From contig JAWQFJ010001277.1 of assembly GCA_034096865.1 (NCBI GenBank), positions 1 to 64,000 of the forward strand: a stretch of DNA of 64,000 nt, written 5' to 3'. A model generated the notes under the pieces. It saw only the letters and a list, made by a program, of their open reading frames with translations. It ran no database searches and was not told the origin of the DNA. The stretch comes from Theodoxus fluviatilis. Taxonomy: Eukaryota > Mollusca > Gastropoda > Cycloneritida > Neritidae. Each line of letters begins with the position of its first letter. Position 1 is the first letter of the stretch. The position numbers and the translations under genes were made by a program. Below are positions 26,601 through 41,600 of the stretch, piece by piece.

Positions 26601-29600
26601 GTCATTTCTGAGATCGACGCAAATCCGAAGAGAAAATTGGGGGGGGGGGGGGGGGGTGAGGGTGAACTTTGGCGCCTTCGCAAGTTCGGTTGTCGGGTCG
26701 TTCCGTCATGTTTCGCGAAATACTGTGACGTCATTTATCCAGACTTTACGCGCGTTTTGATTGGTCACAATCATTGCCGATCTTTGCCGAAGCTGAAAAT
26801 ACTCGTTTTCGGATTCTCCGAGCGCTTGCGCAGTCGTGAAGTCGAAGCAGTCAAAATGGCGACTTACTCCTATCGCGTGTTCACGGACAATGAAAGTGTT
26901 GAGTCCGCGAACATCGACAAGGTTGACAGTGTGAAAAACAAATGGAAAGCGCAATGGCTGACGGAGAGAGTTGTAGTGAAATACAAGGGCAAGGAGAGAT
27001 CCCAGTTGATCGGCGATTCCATTGCAAAAATCGACGTGCCTGGAGAAGCCATTTGCAAGTGGTGCGAGAAAGGAATCATCAATTACGGGACAAATGGAAA
27101 GTCTGCGTTGGTAAAGCATCTCACCACCAACAAACACGCAGTGAAATTGGATTTGCATCGAACAACGGCGCCTGTGGACTTCATGTTTACCAATGAGGTC
27201 AGTTGCATTGATCGTGGAACGTTTGGGGTCATGCTAGTATTTACCGAAAATCAGAATGGCGTAGTGGCTAATGTCCTCGAAATGGCTTAGAAATGAGCAT
27301 ATATATCGTTATCCCCTTCTTGAGTACGATGTATTTAAGCTATTCTAACTATATTTGACCAAATTACGTTAGAAACAGCAAACTTTTGAAACACAGACAG
27401 GCAGTCGCCATTTCGGTCCATTTCAATGTGGGCGCTGCCATTTTGACCTCCATTTAGATCGGTCCATTTCAATGACCGAAAGGTCTATTAAATTAATGCA
27501 TTATATTATGTGGTTGTCTTAAACCTTTTCTGACGGCTAACGAGTATTCTCATTTAGGCCGAGTGCTCACCACCACCGGTGTAGCGTAATAAGTGGAGTC
27601 AGCATTCAGCGTCATGGGAAACATTTTGGACTCCAAGTCGTCAAGGATGAATGTTTCAACTCTGTCTGCCATACAGACTGTGAAGTACAGCCTCAAAGCG
27701 AGGCAGACGACTGCTGTTGAGAGTTTCTCCAGAAAAGACAAACTGTACTCGCCTGTGAATCGCACATTGTGCAAGAACATGAGAGGTGCTAGAGGAAAGC
27801 GCAAGATAGAGCAGGAAGCAGAACAAGACAGAATTGAAAAGGAGAGAGTCGCTTTGTCTCTGAAGAAGCAGAAGCTTGTCAGCAAACAGGAAGCCAAGGC
27901 AAAACTTGCAGAAGCAGAAAAGACTGCCAGGATTGCCCATTGGAGAGCTGTCCGTTCACGCAAGAATGCAAGACTCCAAGCTCTCTCTGAAGCCCTCAGC
28001 CTGAAAGAGAAACCCAAAGATTCGGCAGCCACTGGAACTTCCTGGAGATCAACCCGTGTTGTACCTCATCATGCTGCAGTTCCATTTGATGGCCGAAGTC
28101 GTAGGCCATCCCACAAGGTAGCCTCTTCTTCTAAAAAGAAGCTGCAGACTCCCACACCCTCCACATCAGCTGTGGTCACTGCTTCGAGACGGGAAACTGT
28201 ACCTCCAGTCACTGCTAATGGTGTGTCTCCGGGGTTTTGTATTCCCAAGGTGGCCTCTTCTTCCGCCATGAAGGTGGTGCAGACCCCCACCAACAAAAGA
28301 TCGTCATCTGTGCCCGTGAGTGAAGCTAATGTGGTGCCGGCCCCAGCAAAGAAAAGGAAGGTTTCCAGTGGTGACCTGAGGGATTTCTTCAGCAAACTTC
28401 CCAGAGTGTAAATGAAATGAAGAACAAACTCACAAAATGAACAGACTTTTCTATGTACAATTTATTTGTATTTGCACACCCAACACACAACTATTGATGG
28501 CAGAGATCAATCTAAAACAGACATGTGATTTTGGGTGAGTACTTCAAAAATTTTTTTTTTTTTTTGTACTGTAGCTGTGTCAGTGAACACCCTAGAAAGT
28601 TAATTTTCCTGCTCAGATTGCATCAGATTGCACCATTTGGCTTCCCCTTTTAACAAATTTTTCCGGGGGGGCATGCCCCCGGACCCCCCTAGCTTGCTTG
28701 GCGCTTCGCGCCATCGGTTCGGCGCTTCGCGCCTTCAGTTTCAGTATTTTTCACAATTCCTGTGTCCCATGTCTGATGATAAGGCATCAAAAAACATTTG
28801 TAGTGACTTGACCTTGCTTCAAGGTCAAGGTCGCAGGGGCCATAAATGTTGTCTAAAAACAGCCATTTTTCACATCCTCTCAGCATGTGAGTCGTGTGGG
28901 CTTTGCCGTTCTTGTGTTGACAATGCTGTAGTGTACCCCTTTGTTGACAAGCATCTAGGATATCATAGTCAAAACATACATACAACTTTATTCATGAAAT
29001 ACCATGCAATTACTACATACATGAACAAGCACATAAAGAACTCTGAAACATTTGGTCAGCAAGGACATCTGTCATTTAGACAGCATCAAATGACACATCC
29101 TGTGACCAGCATTCTCATCCACAAGGTACAAATGAATAAATTTTACTTGAACATGCTTTCAAAAGCTTACATTGTGAATCCCTGACACATGTCTTGATGA
29201 ACAATCCAAGAAACCCCCCTGCACCAACGACTTGCCAATACTATGCACCAGTCACTACTGCGGATCTTCATGTGGGGTATACATTCCCCACCTCCAGATA
29301 CTCCTTATTCGTGCAAGCATCACTTAACTGTAAGTGTAACCAACAGGGTTTGAGAGGTATCAGCATTTTAAATGCATCAATGGGACATTTTGGAATCAAA
29401 CCTAAAAGTCTTATTCCTGCAATTATTTCCAATAGATGCATACATAGACAAGTACAACACACACACACACACATGTGCGCACACACACACATGTGCGCAC
29501 ACACACACATGTGCGCACACACACACATGCGCGCACACATGCACTTGTCCCCATCCACACACGCACACACACATACATGCCTGCACACACACACTCAAAC

Positions 29601-32600
29601 ACACATACATGCACACCCACCCATGCATACACACACATGCATACACACACACATACATTCCTAATGCATACGTTCAAAGTGTACAAAATATCTCAAAACA
29701 AAACACTGATATATGGGTTTAATGTTTCCCCTACCCTTATCCTCATTTGTTAAGACATATGTCTTTTTTCCATGGCTGATAAGGAATGTTCCTGTCACTA
29801 CCTATCCAAGTGTGGCAAACATAGCATTTGTATATTCCATCTAAGGAATTATTAGTAATCAGTCAGTCCAGACTGTAAGGCATGTCTCATTTAACATTAT
29901 CTGTTTTAATACATCATGGTATGTGTACTATTTTATTGGTCATTGGCCTGGCAAAACATCTCTACATCTCTTCTTTCAAATGATGAGAGACCCAATGATG
30001 GAAGTGCCAGAACAATACCTGGCTATGGCTTTTGCTCTCTGTGAGCTCAATCCAATTAGTTTCAATCCACTGCAGAATCTTGAATGTACACTTTTCAGGG
30101 ACTCCACAACCAACACAATGATGTTTCAGTCGATACTCAGTCTCTTGGATCTGCCGGCACAGGGGAATAGGAATGAAGGAATTTTGCCTCGGCATGTGCC
30201 AATGAAAGGTTCAAACGGCACTGCTATTTATGCAATGTAGCACTATCTCCTGTAGTGGTTGATGAAGCAAACATCTGGGCCCGTATTCACAACGGCGATT
30301 TATCGGCGATTTATTTTAACTCCGATTTATCTCTAAACTCAGATGATTCCAACTGCCTGTTCCGCTCTCCCTTGGCTGGAAACCAGTATATATAGCAAAG
30401 CGCAACCTAGGATCCTCTGACGAGCGTACCTTATCTAACCGATCAAGATAACGCAGGGCTAGGGGATAAATCGAGTGTTAAAAAGATAAATCGCCGTTGT
30501 GAATACGGGCCCTGGCCTTTTGTGTTGAATGTTCTAATAGCTACTGTTTTCTTGCTGCAAATGGCTCTGATTCACTATTTGGTCTTTCAGGACACATGTC
30601 ACCACTGTATGCAGGAAGATTCTGTGCAATGTTGTTCATCAGTTTGTTGTCTGGATTAAATGAGCTTCTTGCTCTTTTTACAAGTATTAAGAATGTGGCT
30701 CACTGTCTGTCCTCCTGTGGGTTCGGGGTAAGAATTGACCCACCTTATCTCCCAAAGTAATTTGTAAGAGGCGAATAACTAGGGACACCGTGACTTGATT
30801 TGCGTTTACTCAATACTGTTTAAGTGATTTTAGTGCTTATTGGCCTTATATAGCCTACAAAGGCTGATAGGCTGTAAAACACCATCCATCCATCCATCCA
30901 TCCATCCATCCATCCATTCATCCATCACTGTCTCAGATTGAAAGGAGCACCTTTTGCATTTCTTGCTAAATGTAGCTGGATAGTACAGGTGCATGAGACT
31001 ATCACACTCCAGTATCTGCAGCTTGGCCTTGATGGCAAACTTTACCACACTGTCACTCAGGTGCATGTTGGTGAGGTGAACACAAGAGAGTTGATGGTTT
31101 GACACTCAATTCTAGCTATGGCCCCCCCCCAAAAAAGGTGTGGTTAGGGTAACATAGCCCCCAAAAATAGGGTAGGTAGGTAGGCTATAACTTTTTCTTT
31201 TTTTAAACTTTTTTTTCCTCATGGACTATGGAGGTAAGTTGTACTTCCCTTTGCATGCCGCGTCGCCTGCACGGGTTGTTTTCTGAGACTGAACGATTGA
31301 TCTCTCCCTCAACCCACATCTTTGATTTAATATTATTTTTTTCTCTCAACATTTTCAATAAAAAGATGTAGGGTCGGCGCCCCAGAATAGGGTAGGTCGG
31401 GTTACCCTAACCACACCTTTTTTTTGTGTGGCCTATCCAGCCCCAAAATTCTTTACTTTTCCATGTGCTGGATCTCTGCTGCTTGAAGTTGTCTTTCAGA
31501 CATGCATAACACCCTTCCAAATCTACCCTTCTAAATCTCTCATGACTATCTGCAGCTCATTTTCTTCCAATATATCTAGAATGTACCGATCCTCTTCCTT
31601 CTGAATACATGTAGTAATGTTCAGCTTCATACATGTACTTCATTCAGCCCAATCCATTGTGACCTGGACCAGTTTACCTTGCTCTTTTTGATGACAGTTT
31701 TTGCTGCCAGTTCTGAATCCAGCAAAGTTGTTGTTTTTTTCCTCTTGAAGGTTCTGCTCCTTTTTTTCTCCTGTGGAGTTAGTGATGTTCTGGCTGTGTG
31801 CCTGACTTGTGGATCATCACTGTTTAGTGCCTCAATGTAGAAAGAGTTCCTCAGCATAATAGGCAGCTCTTGGGTCTCTTATACCAAGCCCTCCTTCACC
31901 TTTTGGGGTGAAAACCAAGTCATGATTAAAGGATTTATTGAGGCCTAGCCAAGATCTCACTGCCTCAATGATTTCATCCTCAACTTGGTCCAGGTTTTGT
32001 GTGTGTGAAATGGATGTTTGGGGTGTAGAAGTTCAGGTTTGATTTTTCCCATGGTGTTGAGACCTTGCAGTTATGCTGCTACTGGCAGGGGTGCTTTATC
32101 AATCTTGTTGACAGTGTTCTTGTCATAGTCAAAACATCCAACCATTCCATCCATCCATCCATCCATCCATCCATCCACACGTAAATACATATCAAATTGA
32201 CGTTATTCTCGAATACCTACATACATATTGTGATTACAGTAACCCAACCAACCCTATTTTTCTTTGCGGACCTGATTTTTTATCAATCATGCAAAGTAGA
32301 AAAAAAGAGGAAGAAATCTATAGTAATCAATGAATGAATTAATTGTGTGCTGTCCCATCTTCCCTGTCAGGACTATGAGCACTTGGGAATCTGCTATTTA
32401 AGTACTACAAACAAGTTTTTTCCATTTTGAGAAAGTGTGATTATTGTTAACTGGCCTCTTCTGAAAAGTTCAGGCCTTTTTTATCTTATCCTATTTTAGT
32501 CTGTTACCTTATCCACAAAAATATTTTCTTTTGTTCTTTTGGCCTTAGCTGATTTGTATTTCTGAAGATGTGCCAACTTCTCACCAAACCTATTCATGCA

Positions 32601-35600
32601 GAAGTGGTTCCATGGCAAATACTGGCTTTTTCTTCATTTTGGGGTGGTGGTAATTTTTTTTCAACAATTCTTTAATCTTGGATTAAAGTAGACTTGCACT
32701 GAAGGAGTAGCTAAAGGTGCTTTTGAATACTTCACACCCTTCTTCCTTGTGCTCCCACTGTGGGTTCGGGGTTAAAAGAATAGACCCACCATGTCTCTCT
32801 ACATGATTCGTAAGAGGCGAAAAGATAGGGACATCATGACTTGAATTGGGCTTACTTGGAACTATTCCAGTGATTTTTGTGCTTGATGGCCTTACATAGC
32901 CTACAAAAGCTGTTAGGCTGTAAAACTCCATCCATCCATCTTCTTCCTTGTGCCATATGACACATGGCCTCCAGTGACTCAGTGTGATGTCAACATTGTT
33001 TCCTCAATGGGACATCTCTGTGGTTTTGGGGTAGGGTTGGGGAAACGTTAGTAAAAGAATTATTCAATTAATTCATGAATGAGGGAGGAATTCGTAAAAA
33101 CAGCCAATCAGATTTTGTTTTCCACCAGTTTGTTTCCCGCCAGTTTGTTTGTTTCCTGCTAGTTTGTTTCCCACCAGTTTGTTTCCCACCAGAGGGGCCA
33201 TCTTTCTCACACCCCTCTCCTTGAACAAGTACACTAGTGTGGCCTGTTTATGGAAGCTCTTCCAAGTAACCAGCGTATGTTATTTGCTATATGGTTGAGT
33301 AATATGCAGTATAACAAACCAGCATGCCTAATTTTGTGGGTGTATCTTCATTTGTTTAAAAGATTAGTTTCAAATTTGCCGCCCCCTTGAAACTGGGTTT
33401 TTCCATGAGACAAATTGAAGATTTTGCAAAATTCGTTACATAGAGTGATAGACAATTTTATTTTAATAAAGAGTGCAGTTTAAAAACAACAACAACTGAA
33501 CTGTCAAGTACATATGTTCAAAATTTCATTTTGGGACTTGTCTGCTCATTTTATTCTGCACAGGAGCCCAGCAAACTTGCCATTTGGAGCATATTTCTGT
33601 TACTTTTGGCACAGTGAATTCCCAGCAGTTAACCTAAAAGGATTGTAAAAATTGCTGTTTCTGTTTTGAGGTCCTTTAGTGGCAGACAATGTAGGTGGTT
33701 CAAATTGGGAAAATTGGTTTTCTGCTCAATGGAATAGCTTGTTTACAGCAGTATGTCTCTGCAACCAAAAGAGATATTGACCTACTTTTTGACTCACATG
33801 CGAAGCAAAAGTGAGTCTATGTACTGAGCCGTGTCGTCCGTCCGTCCGGGCGGGCGTCCGGGCGTCCGTCCGTAAAAAACTTAAACGTTGGATTTTTCTC
33901 GGAGACTATTAAGTCTATCAACACCAAATGTGGCATGATGGTGTATGATGACAAGGCCTCAAAAAATATACATAGTGACTTGACCTTGCTTGAAGGTCAA
34001 GGTCACAGGAGCCATAAATGTGGTCTCAAAAACAGTCATTTTTCACATTTTCCCAATTTTCTCCCACATTATTGAGAATGGCGACCTCAGCTACAAGTGA
34101 TATATAGGTCAAAGCAAGCCCTATCTATTGATACCAGTTTGGTTGACCTTGCTTCAAGGTCAAGGTCACAGGAGCTCTTCAAAGTTGGATCGTATACATA
34201 TTTTGAAGTGACCTTGACCCTGAACTATGGCAGATAACTGTTTCAAACTTAATAATTATGTGGGGCACATGTTATACTTTCATCATGAGACACATTTGGT
34301 CACATATCATCAAGGTCAAGGTCACTTTGACCCTTATGAAATGTGACCAAAATGTGGTAGTGAACCACTAAAAGTGACAATATCTCATGGTAGAAAGTGC
34401 CAATAATCACCATTGTGCTTCCTATGTCTTGAATTGACAGCTTTGTGTTGCATGACCTTGGATGACCTTGACCTTGGGTCAAGGTCACATGTATTTTGGT
34501 AGGAAAAATGTGTAGAGCATTTCTTTGTGTATGATGTCATTGGTAGGTTTAGTTGTTTGACCTTGACCTTGAAGGTCACCTGAAGGTCAAGGTCATATAA
34601 AGGTCAAGGTCACGCATGTGAGTCGTATGGGCATTGCCCTTCTTGTTGGTGGTTGTTGTTATCTTGTATTACTAGTCTCTTTGTATAACTGCATAGTTAG
34701 CATTCACCAGAATAAAATGTTTGGCTGCTGTTGCCTAATATTAGTACTCATCTTCTGCAGCATTACAACATCACTGTCAGGGATGACAAGCAGCCCATGC
34801 TTGTGTCCATGCCCAAAGCCAAGGATATCAGAGGAGGCAGAGCGGAGATGGTGTATCTCGTCCCCGAGATGTGTCTGATGACAGGTAAGCAGTTAACTGT
34901 GGTTCGATGTAGACTCATGAAGTTTTCCATTGACCAATGTTAATTCGCTCCTCAACCAACACAAATAAAAATTTATAAAAGTAACAGCAGAAGGTTACAA
35001 TTGGAAATAAACTTGTATTATGAAGCAAGCACTTAGAAGTAAGAGAAAGATCTCAGTGCATTTAGCTTTGTAATTAAGATGAACACTTGTGCTTGGCAGT
35101 TGTGATGAGACATACCATATCGTTTCATGATACACATGTAGATTTGCATTTGTTGTGCACTTAGCAGAAATATATGCCTTGACATCAGTAAAGTGTATCA
35201 TTACGACTGAAATTATTTTCTCTATAGTTAGGATGTAAAATGTCGTGCAGCAATAAACCTAGTTGCACATCAAAATATGCGTAGCTGTGGTCAGTGTCAT
35301 CCAAGAAATGTCATGTGGCTTCACACACATTTGTATTGTGCACTTAATTTTTGACTGAGGATTATAGTGCCTCTGTTAAATTATTTCGTTTGTATGTGTA
35401 TCATGATTTATGTTGAAAGATCGTTTTGTTTTGTTATGTTTTGTTTTTTATTATGTTCCCATGCATTCAGACATGGGACTGATCCGTATTTATACTGATT
35501 TCCGTATTTTTTTAAAGTCAATGGGTCATTTCTGAGATCGACGCAAATCCGAAGAGAAAATTTGGGGTGGGTGGGGGGGTAGGGTGAACTTTGGCGCCTT

Positions 35601-38600
35601 CGCAAGTTCGGTTGTCGGGTCGTTCCGTCATGTTTCACGAAGTACTGCGACGTCATTTATCCAAACTTTGCGCTCGTTTTGATTGGTCACGATCATTGCC
35701 GATCTTTGCTGAAGCTGAAAATACTCGTTTTCGGATTCTCCGAGCGCTTGTGCAGTTGTGAAGTCGAAGCAGTCAAAATGGCGACTTACTCGAGTCAATG
35801 ATTATATAGTTACACAAAGATAGCTCATTAGCTCATTGTTGTGAGGATCGAGACACGTTGCGCCCCCAAGCGGAAGGTTACTTGGGTGAATCAATGGAAG
35901 TAATCAGACCGCTTACCGACATGTAAAATTGCTTGTTTCTCGACGCGTTTCTGATGCGTTCCGATCGTGAGTGTGAATAAATTTACAGTGTAATGTGTAA
36001 TAAAAGGATTTGCTGCAATAATGGGGGTGTTTTGGCTTTGTTTTTTGAAGCAGGCGTTGTGAAATCGAACGCGCACATAGGCCTATGAAATCTACATGGT
36101 GTTGATGGAACGATCTAATTTTCATTATTATCAAAGAATGCAAGCTTGTTTATCAACGTATACACCCCTGTAGAATATCTTTAGGAAATGCAAAGCAATA
36201 CATACCTGTCAAGAAGGTGATTTGCGGCCAGAAAGTCATTCGATTAAGTGAATTCAGTTGCTGCATGAGAGAGGCGTCGACCTGCGTCGACCCAAAGATT
36301 ATATAGTATAATCTTTGGGTCGAAGCAGGTCGACGCTTCTCTCATGCGGCAACTAAATAAGTGTGAATAAATTTACAGTGTAATGTGCAATAAAATGATT
36401 TGCTGCAATAATGGGGGTGTTTTGGCTTTGTTTTTTTGTAGCAGGCGTTGTGAAATCGAACGCGCACATAGGCTTATTAAATTTACATGGTGTTGATGGA
36501 ACGATCTTATTTTCATCATTATCGAGAACATAATAACCTGAACACAACAAAACACAATCTATCGATACTATCATACACATCAGAATAAATGTTTGCTGGA
36601 AATCTTGTTGTATAAACAATGCAGATTGCTGTATCTTTTCCCCAAAACAAAGAAGACTATAGTCAGTCTAAGCAAACATTTTGATACTTTGTTCACAAAA
36701 TTAAAATCTCAGGAGAAATTAATATTGCATTGAAGGAGTGCTATCATTAGANNNTCTAAAAAGAAGCTGCAGACTCCCACACCCTCCACATCAGCTGTGG
36801 TCACTGCTTCGAGACGGGAAACTGTACCTCCAGTCACTGCTAATGGTGTGTCTCCGGGGTTTTGTATTCCCAAGGTGGCCTCTTCTTCCGCCATGAAGGT
36901 GGTGCAGACCCCCACCAACAAAAGATCGTCATCTGTGCCCGTGAGTGAAGCTAATGTGGTGCCGGCCCCAGCAAAGAAAAGGAAGGTTTCCAGTGGTGAC
37001 CTGAGGGATTTCTTCAGCAAACTTCCCAGAGTGTAAATGAAATGAAGAACAAACTCACAAAATGAACAGACTTTTCTATGTACAATTTGTATTTGCACAC
37101 CCAACACACAACTATTGATGGCAGAGATCAATCTAAAACAGACATGTGATTTTGGGTGAGTACTTCAAAAAAATTTTTTTTTTTTTGTACTGTGGCTGTG
37201 TCAGTGAACACCCTAGAAAGTTAATTTTCCTGCTCAGATTGCATCAGATTGCACCATTTGGCTTCCCCTTTTAACAAATTTTTCCGGGGGGGCATGCCCC
37301 CGGACCCCCCTAGCTTGCTTGGCGCTTCGCGCCATCGGTTCGGCGCTTCGCGCCTTCAGTTTCAGTATTTTTCACAATTCCTGTGTCCCATGTCTGATGA
37401 TAAGGCATCAAAAAACATTTGTAGTGACTTGACCTTGCTTCAAGGTCAAGGTCGCAGGGGCCATAAATGTTGTCTAAAAACAGCCATTTTTCACATCCTC
37501 TCAGCATGTGAGTCGTGTGGGCTTTGCCGTTCTTGTGTTGACAATGCTGTAGTGTACCCCTTTGTTGACAAGCATCTAGGATATCATAGTCAAAACATAC
37601 ATACAACTTTATTCATGAAATACCATGCAATTACTACATACATGAACAAGCACATAAAGAACTCTGAAACATTTGGTCAGCAAGGACATCTGTCATTTAG
37701 ACAGCATCAAATGACACATCCTGTGACCAGCATTCTCATCCACAAGGTACAAATGAATAAATTTTACTTGAACATGCTTTCAAAAGCTTACATTGTGAAT
37801 CCCTGACACATGTCTTGATGAACAATCCAAGAAACCCCCCTGCACCAACGACTTGCCAATACTATGCACCAGTCACTACTGCGGATCTTCATGTGGGGTA
37901 TACATTCCCCACCTCCAGATACTCCTTATTCGTGCAAGCATCACTTAACTGTAAGTGTAACCAACAGGGTTTGAGAGGTATCAGCATTTTAAATGCATCA
38001 ATGGGACATTTTGGAATCAAACCTAAAAGTCTTATTCCTGCAATTATTTCCAATAGATGCATACATAGACAAGTACAACACACACACACACACATGTGCG
38101 CACACACACACATGTGCGCACACACACACATGCGCGCACACATGCACTTGTCCCCATCCACACACGCACACACACATACATGCCTGCACACACACACTCA
38201 AACACACATACATGCACACCCACCCATGCATACACACACATGCATACACACACACATACATTCCTAATGCATACGTTCAAAGTGTACAAAATATCTCAAA
38301 ACAAAACACTGATATATGGGTTTAATGTTTCCCCTACCCTTATCCTCATTTGTTAAGACATATGTCTTTTTTCCATGGCTGATAAGGAATGTTCCTGTCA
38401 CTACCTATCCAAGTGTGGCAAACATAGCATTTGTATATTCCATCTAAGGAATTATTAGTAATCAGTCAGTCCAGACTGTAAGGCATGTCTCATTTAACAT
38501 TATCTGTTTTAATACATCATGGTATGTGTACTATTTTATTGGTCATTGGCCTGGCAAAACATCTCTACATCTCTTCTTTCAAATGATGAGAGACCCAATG

Positions 38601-41600
38601 ATGGAAGTGCCAGAACAATACCTGGCTATGGCTTTTGCTCTCTGTGAGCTCAATCCAATTAGTTTCAATCCACTGCAGAATCTTGAATGTACACTTTTCA
38701 GGGACTCCACAACCAACACAATGATGTTTCAGTCGATACTCAGTCTCTTGGATCTGCCGGCACAGGGGAATAGGAATGAAGGAATTTTGCCTCGGCATGT
38801 GCCAATGAAAGGTTCAAACGGCACTGCTATTTATGCAATGTAGCACTATCTCCTGTAGTGGTTGATGAAGCAAACATCTGGGCCCGTATTCACAACGGCG
38901 ATTTATCGGCGATTTATTTTAACTCCGATTTATCTCTAAACTCAGATGATTCCAACTGCCTGTTCCGCTCTCCCTTGGCTGGAAACCAGTATATATAGCA
39001 AAGCGCAACCTAGGATCCTCTGACGAGCGTACCTTATCTAACCGATCAAGATAACGCAGGGCTAGGGGATAAATCGAGTGTTAAAAAGATAAATCGCCGT
39101 TGTGAATACGGGCCCTGGCCTTTTGTGTTGAATGTTCTAATAGCTACTGTTTTCTTGCTGCAAATGGCTCTGATTCACTATTTGGTCTTTCAGGACACAT
39201 GTCACCACTGTATGCAGGAAGATTCTGTGCAATGTTGTTCATCAGTTTGTTGTCTGGATTAAATGAGCTTCTTGCTCTTTTTACAAGTATTAAGAATGTG
39301 GCTCACTGTCTGTCCTCCTGTGGGTTCGGGGTAAGAATTGACCCACCTTATCTCCCAAAGTAATTTGTAAGAGGCGAATAACTAGGGACACCGTGACTTG
39401 ATTTGCGTTTACTCAATACTGTTTAAGTGATTTTAGTGCTTATTGGCCTTATATAGCCTACAAAGGCTGATAGGCTGTAAAACACCATCCATCCATCCAT
39501 CCATCCATCCATCCATCCATCCATTCATCCATCACTGTCTCAGATTGAAAGGAGCACCTTTTGCATTTCTTGCTAAATGTAGCTGGATAGTACAGGTGCA
39601 TGAGACTATCACACTCCAGTATCTGCAGCTTGGCCTTGATGGCAAACTTTACCACACTGTCACTCAGGTGCATGTTGGTGAGGTGAACACAAGAGAGTTG
39701 ATGGTTTGACACTCAATTCTAGCTATGGCCCCCCCCAAAAAAAGGTGTGGTTAGGGTAACATAGCCCCCAAAAATAGGGTAGGTAGGTAGGCTATAACTT
39801 TTTCTTTTTTTAAACTTTTTTTTCCTCATGGACTATGGAGGTAAGTTGTACTTCCCTTTGCATGCCGCGTCGCCTGCACGGGTTGTTTTCTGAGACTGAA
39901 CGATTGATCTCTCCCTCAACCCACATCTTTGATTTAATATTATTTTTTTCTCTCAACATTTTCAATAAAAAGATGTAGGGTCGGCGCCCCAGAATAGGGT
40001 AGGTCGGGTTACCCTAACCACACCTTTTTTTTGTGTGGCCTATCCAGCCCCAAAATTCTTTACTTTTCCATGTGCTGGATCTCTGCTGCTTGAAGTTGTC
40101 TTTCAGACATGCATAACACCCTTCCAAATCTACCCTTCTAAATCTCTCATGACTATCTGCAGCTCATTTTCTTCCAATATATCTAGAATGTACCGATCCT
40201 CTTCCTTCTGAATACATGTAGTAATGTTCAGCTTCATACATGTACTTCATTCAGCCCAATCCATTGTGACCTGGACCAGTTTACCTTGCTCTTTTTGATG
40301 ACAGTTTTTGCTGCCAGTTCTGAATCCAGCAAAGTTGTTGTTTTTTTCCTCTTGAAGGTTCTGCTCCTTTTTTTCTCCTGTGGAGTTAGTGATGTTCTGG
40401 CTGTGTGCCTGACTTGTGGATCATCACTGTTTAGTGCCTCAATGTAGAAAGAGTTCCTCAGCATAATAGGCAGCTCTTGGGTCTCTTATACCAAGCCCTC
40501 CTTCACCTTTTGGGGTGAAAACCAAGTCATGATTAAAGGATTTATTGAGGCCTAGCCAAGATCTCACTGCCTCAATGATTTCATCCTCAACTTGGTCCAG
40601 GTTTTGTGTGTGTGAAATGGATGTTTGGGGTGTAGAAGTTCAGGTTTGATTTTTCCCATGGTGTTGAGACCTTGCAGTTATGCTGCTACTGGCAGGGGTG
40701 CTTTATCAATCTTGTTGACAGTGTTCTTGTCATAGTCAAAACATCCAACCATTCCATCCATCCATCCATCCATCCATCCATCCATCCACACGTAAATACA
40801 TATCAAATTGACGTTATTCTCGAATACCTACATACATATTGTGATTACAGTAACCCAACCAACCCTATTTTTCTTTGCGGACCTGATTTTTTATCAATCA
40901 TGCAAAGTAGAAAAAAAGAGGAAGAAATCTATAGTAATCAATGAATGAATTAATTGTGTGCTGTCCCATCTTCCCTGTCAGGACTATGAGCACTTGGGAA
41001 TCTGCTATTTAAGTACTACAAACAAGTTTTTTCCATTTTGAGAAAGTGTGATTATTGTTAACTGGCCTCTTCTGAAAAGTTCAGGCCTTTTTTATCTTAT
41101 CCTATTTTAGTCTGTTACCTTATCCACAAAAATATTTTCTTTTGTTCTTTTGGCCTTAGCTGATTTGTATTTCTGAAGATGTGCCAACTTCTCACCAAAC
41201 CTATTCATGCAGAAGTGGTTCCATGGCAAATACTGGCTTTTTCTTCATTTTGGGGTGGTGGTAATTTTTTTTCAACAATTCTTTAATCTTGGATTAAAGT
41301 AGACTTGCACTGAAGGAGTAGCTAAAGGTGCTTTTGAATACTTCACACCCTTCTTCCTTGTGCTCCCACTGTGGGTTCGGGGTTAAAAGAATAGACCCAC
41401 CATGTCTCTCTACATGATTCGTAAGAGGCGAAAAGATAGGGACATCATGACTTGAATTGGGCTTACTTGGAACTATTCCAGTGATTTTTGTGCTTGATGG
41501 CCTTACATAGCCTACAAAAGCTGTTAGGCTGTAAAACTCCATCCATCCATCTTCTTCCTTGTGCCATATGACACATGGCCTCCAGTGACTCAGTGTGATG

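Larger units (their letters stand above)
26544..28775 (+). mobile_element. hAT-like transposon 1 with 6-bp target duplication
   Basis: Ends CAGACATGGGACTG and GTGTCCCATGTCTG form inverted repeats. ATGATA flanks both sides (26538-26543 and 28776-28781), inside an NRM repeat. It contains a BED zinc-finger fragment, a replaced middle, and a C-terminal ORF. Near the 3' end are strong hairpins, CCGGGGGGGCATGCCCCCGG and GGCGCTTCGCGCC twice. A (G)n run is at 26639-26656. Classic hAT elements make 8-bp duplications; some subgroups are described with 5 or 6. Confidence 0.8.
28130..36751. repeat. Tandem block, copy 1 (8.6 kb)
   Basis: Begins inside the hAT-like C-terminal ORF (TCTAAAAAGAAGCTGCAGAC) and ends at GTGCTATCATTAGA next to the N gap. 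It matches 36755-45362 almost base for base. The offset moves through 8625, 8621, 8603, 8607 and 8611 at a TTTA indel, a CA/ATGTGCGC array and two (ATCC) arrays. It contains piwi coding exon 8. Confidence 0.97.

Noticed and set aside
28628..29185. 185-codon plus-strand open frame
   Set aside because: It runs through hAT 3' hairpins, an NRM fragment and intron sequence, with no domain. Its duplicate at 37249 is the same artefact.
35971..36525. Direct repeats considered as LTRs of a retrotransposon
   Set aside because: Only about 390 bp apart, no TG..CA ends, and no primer-binding site or polyprotein.
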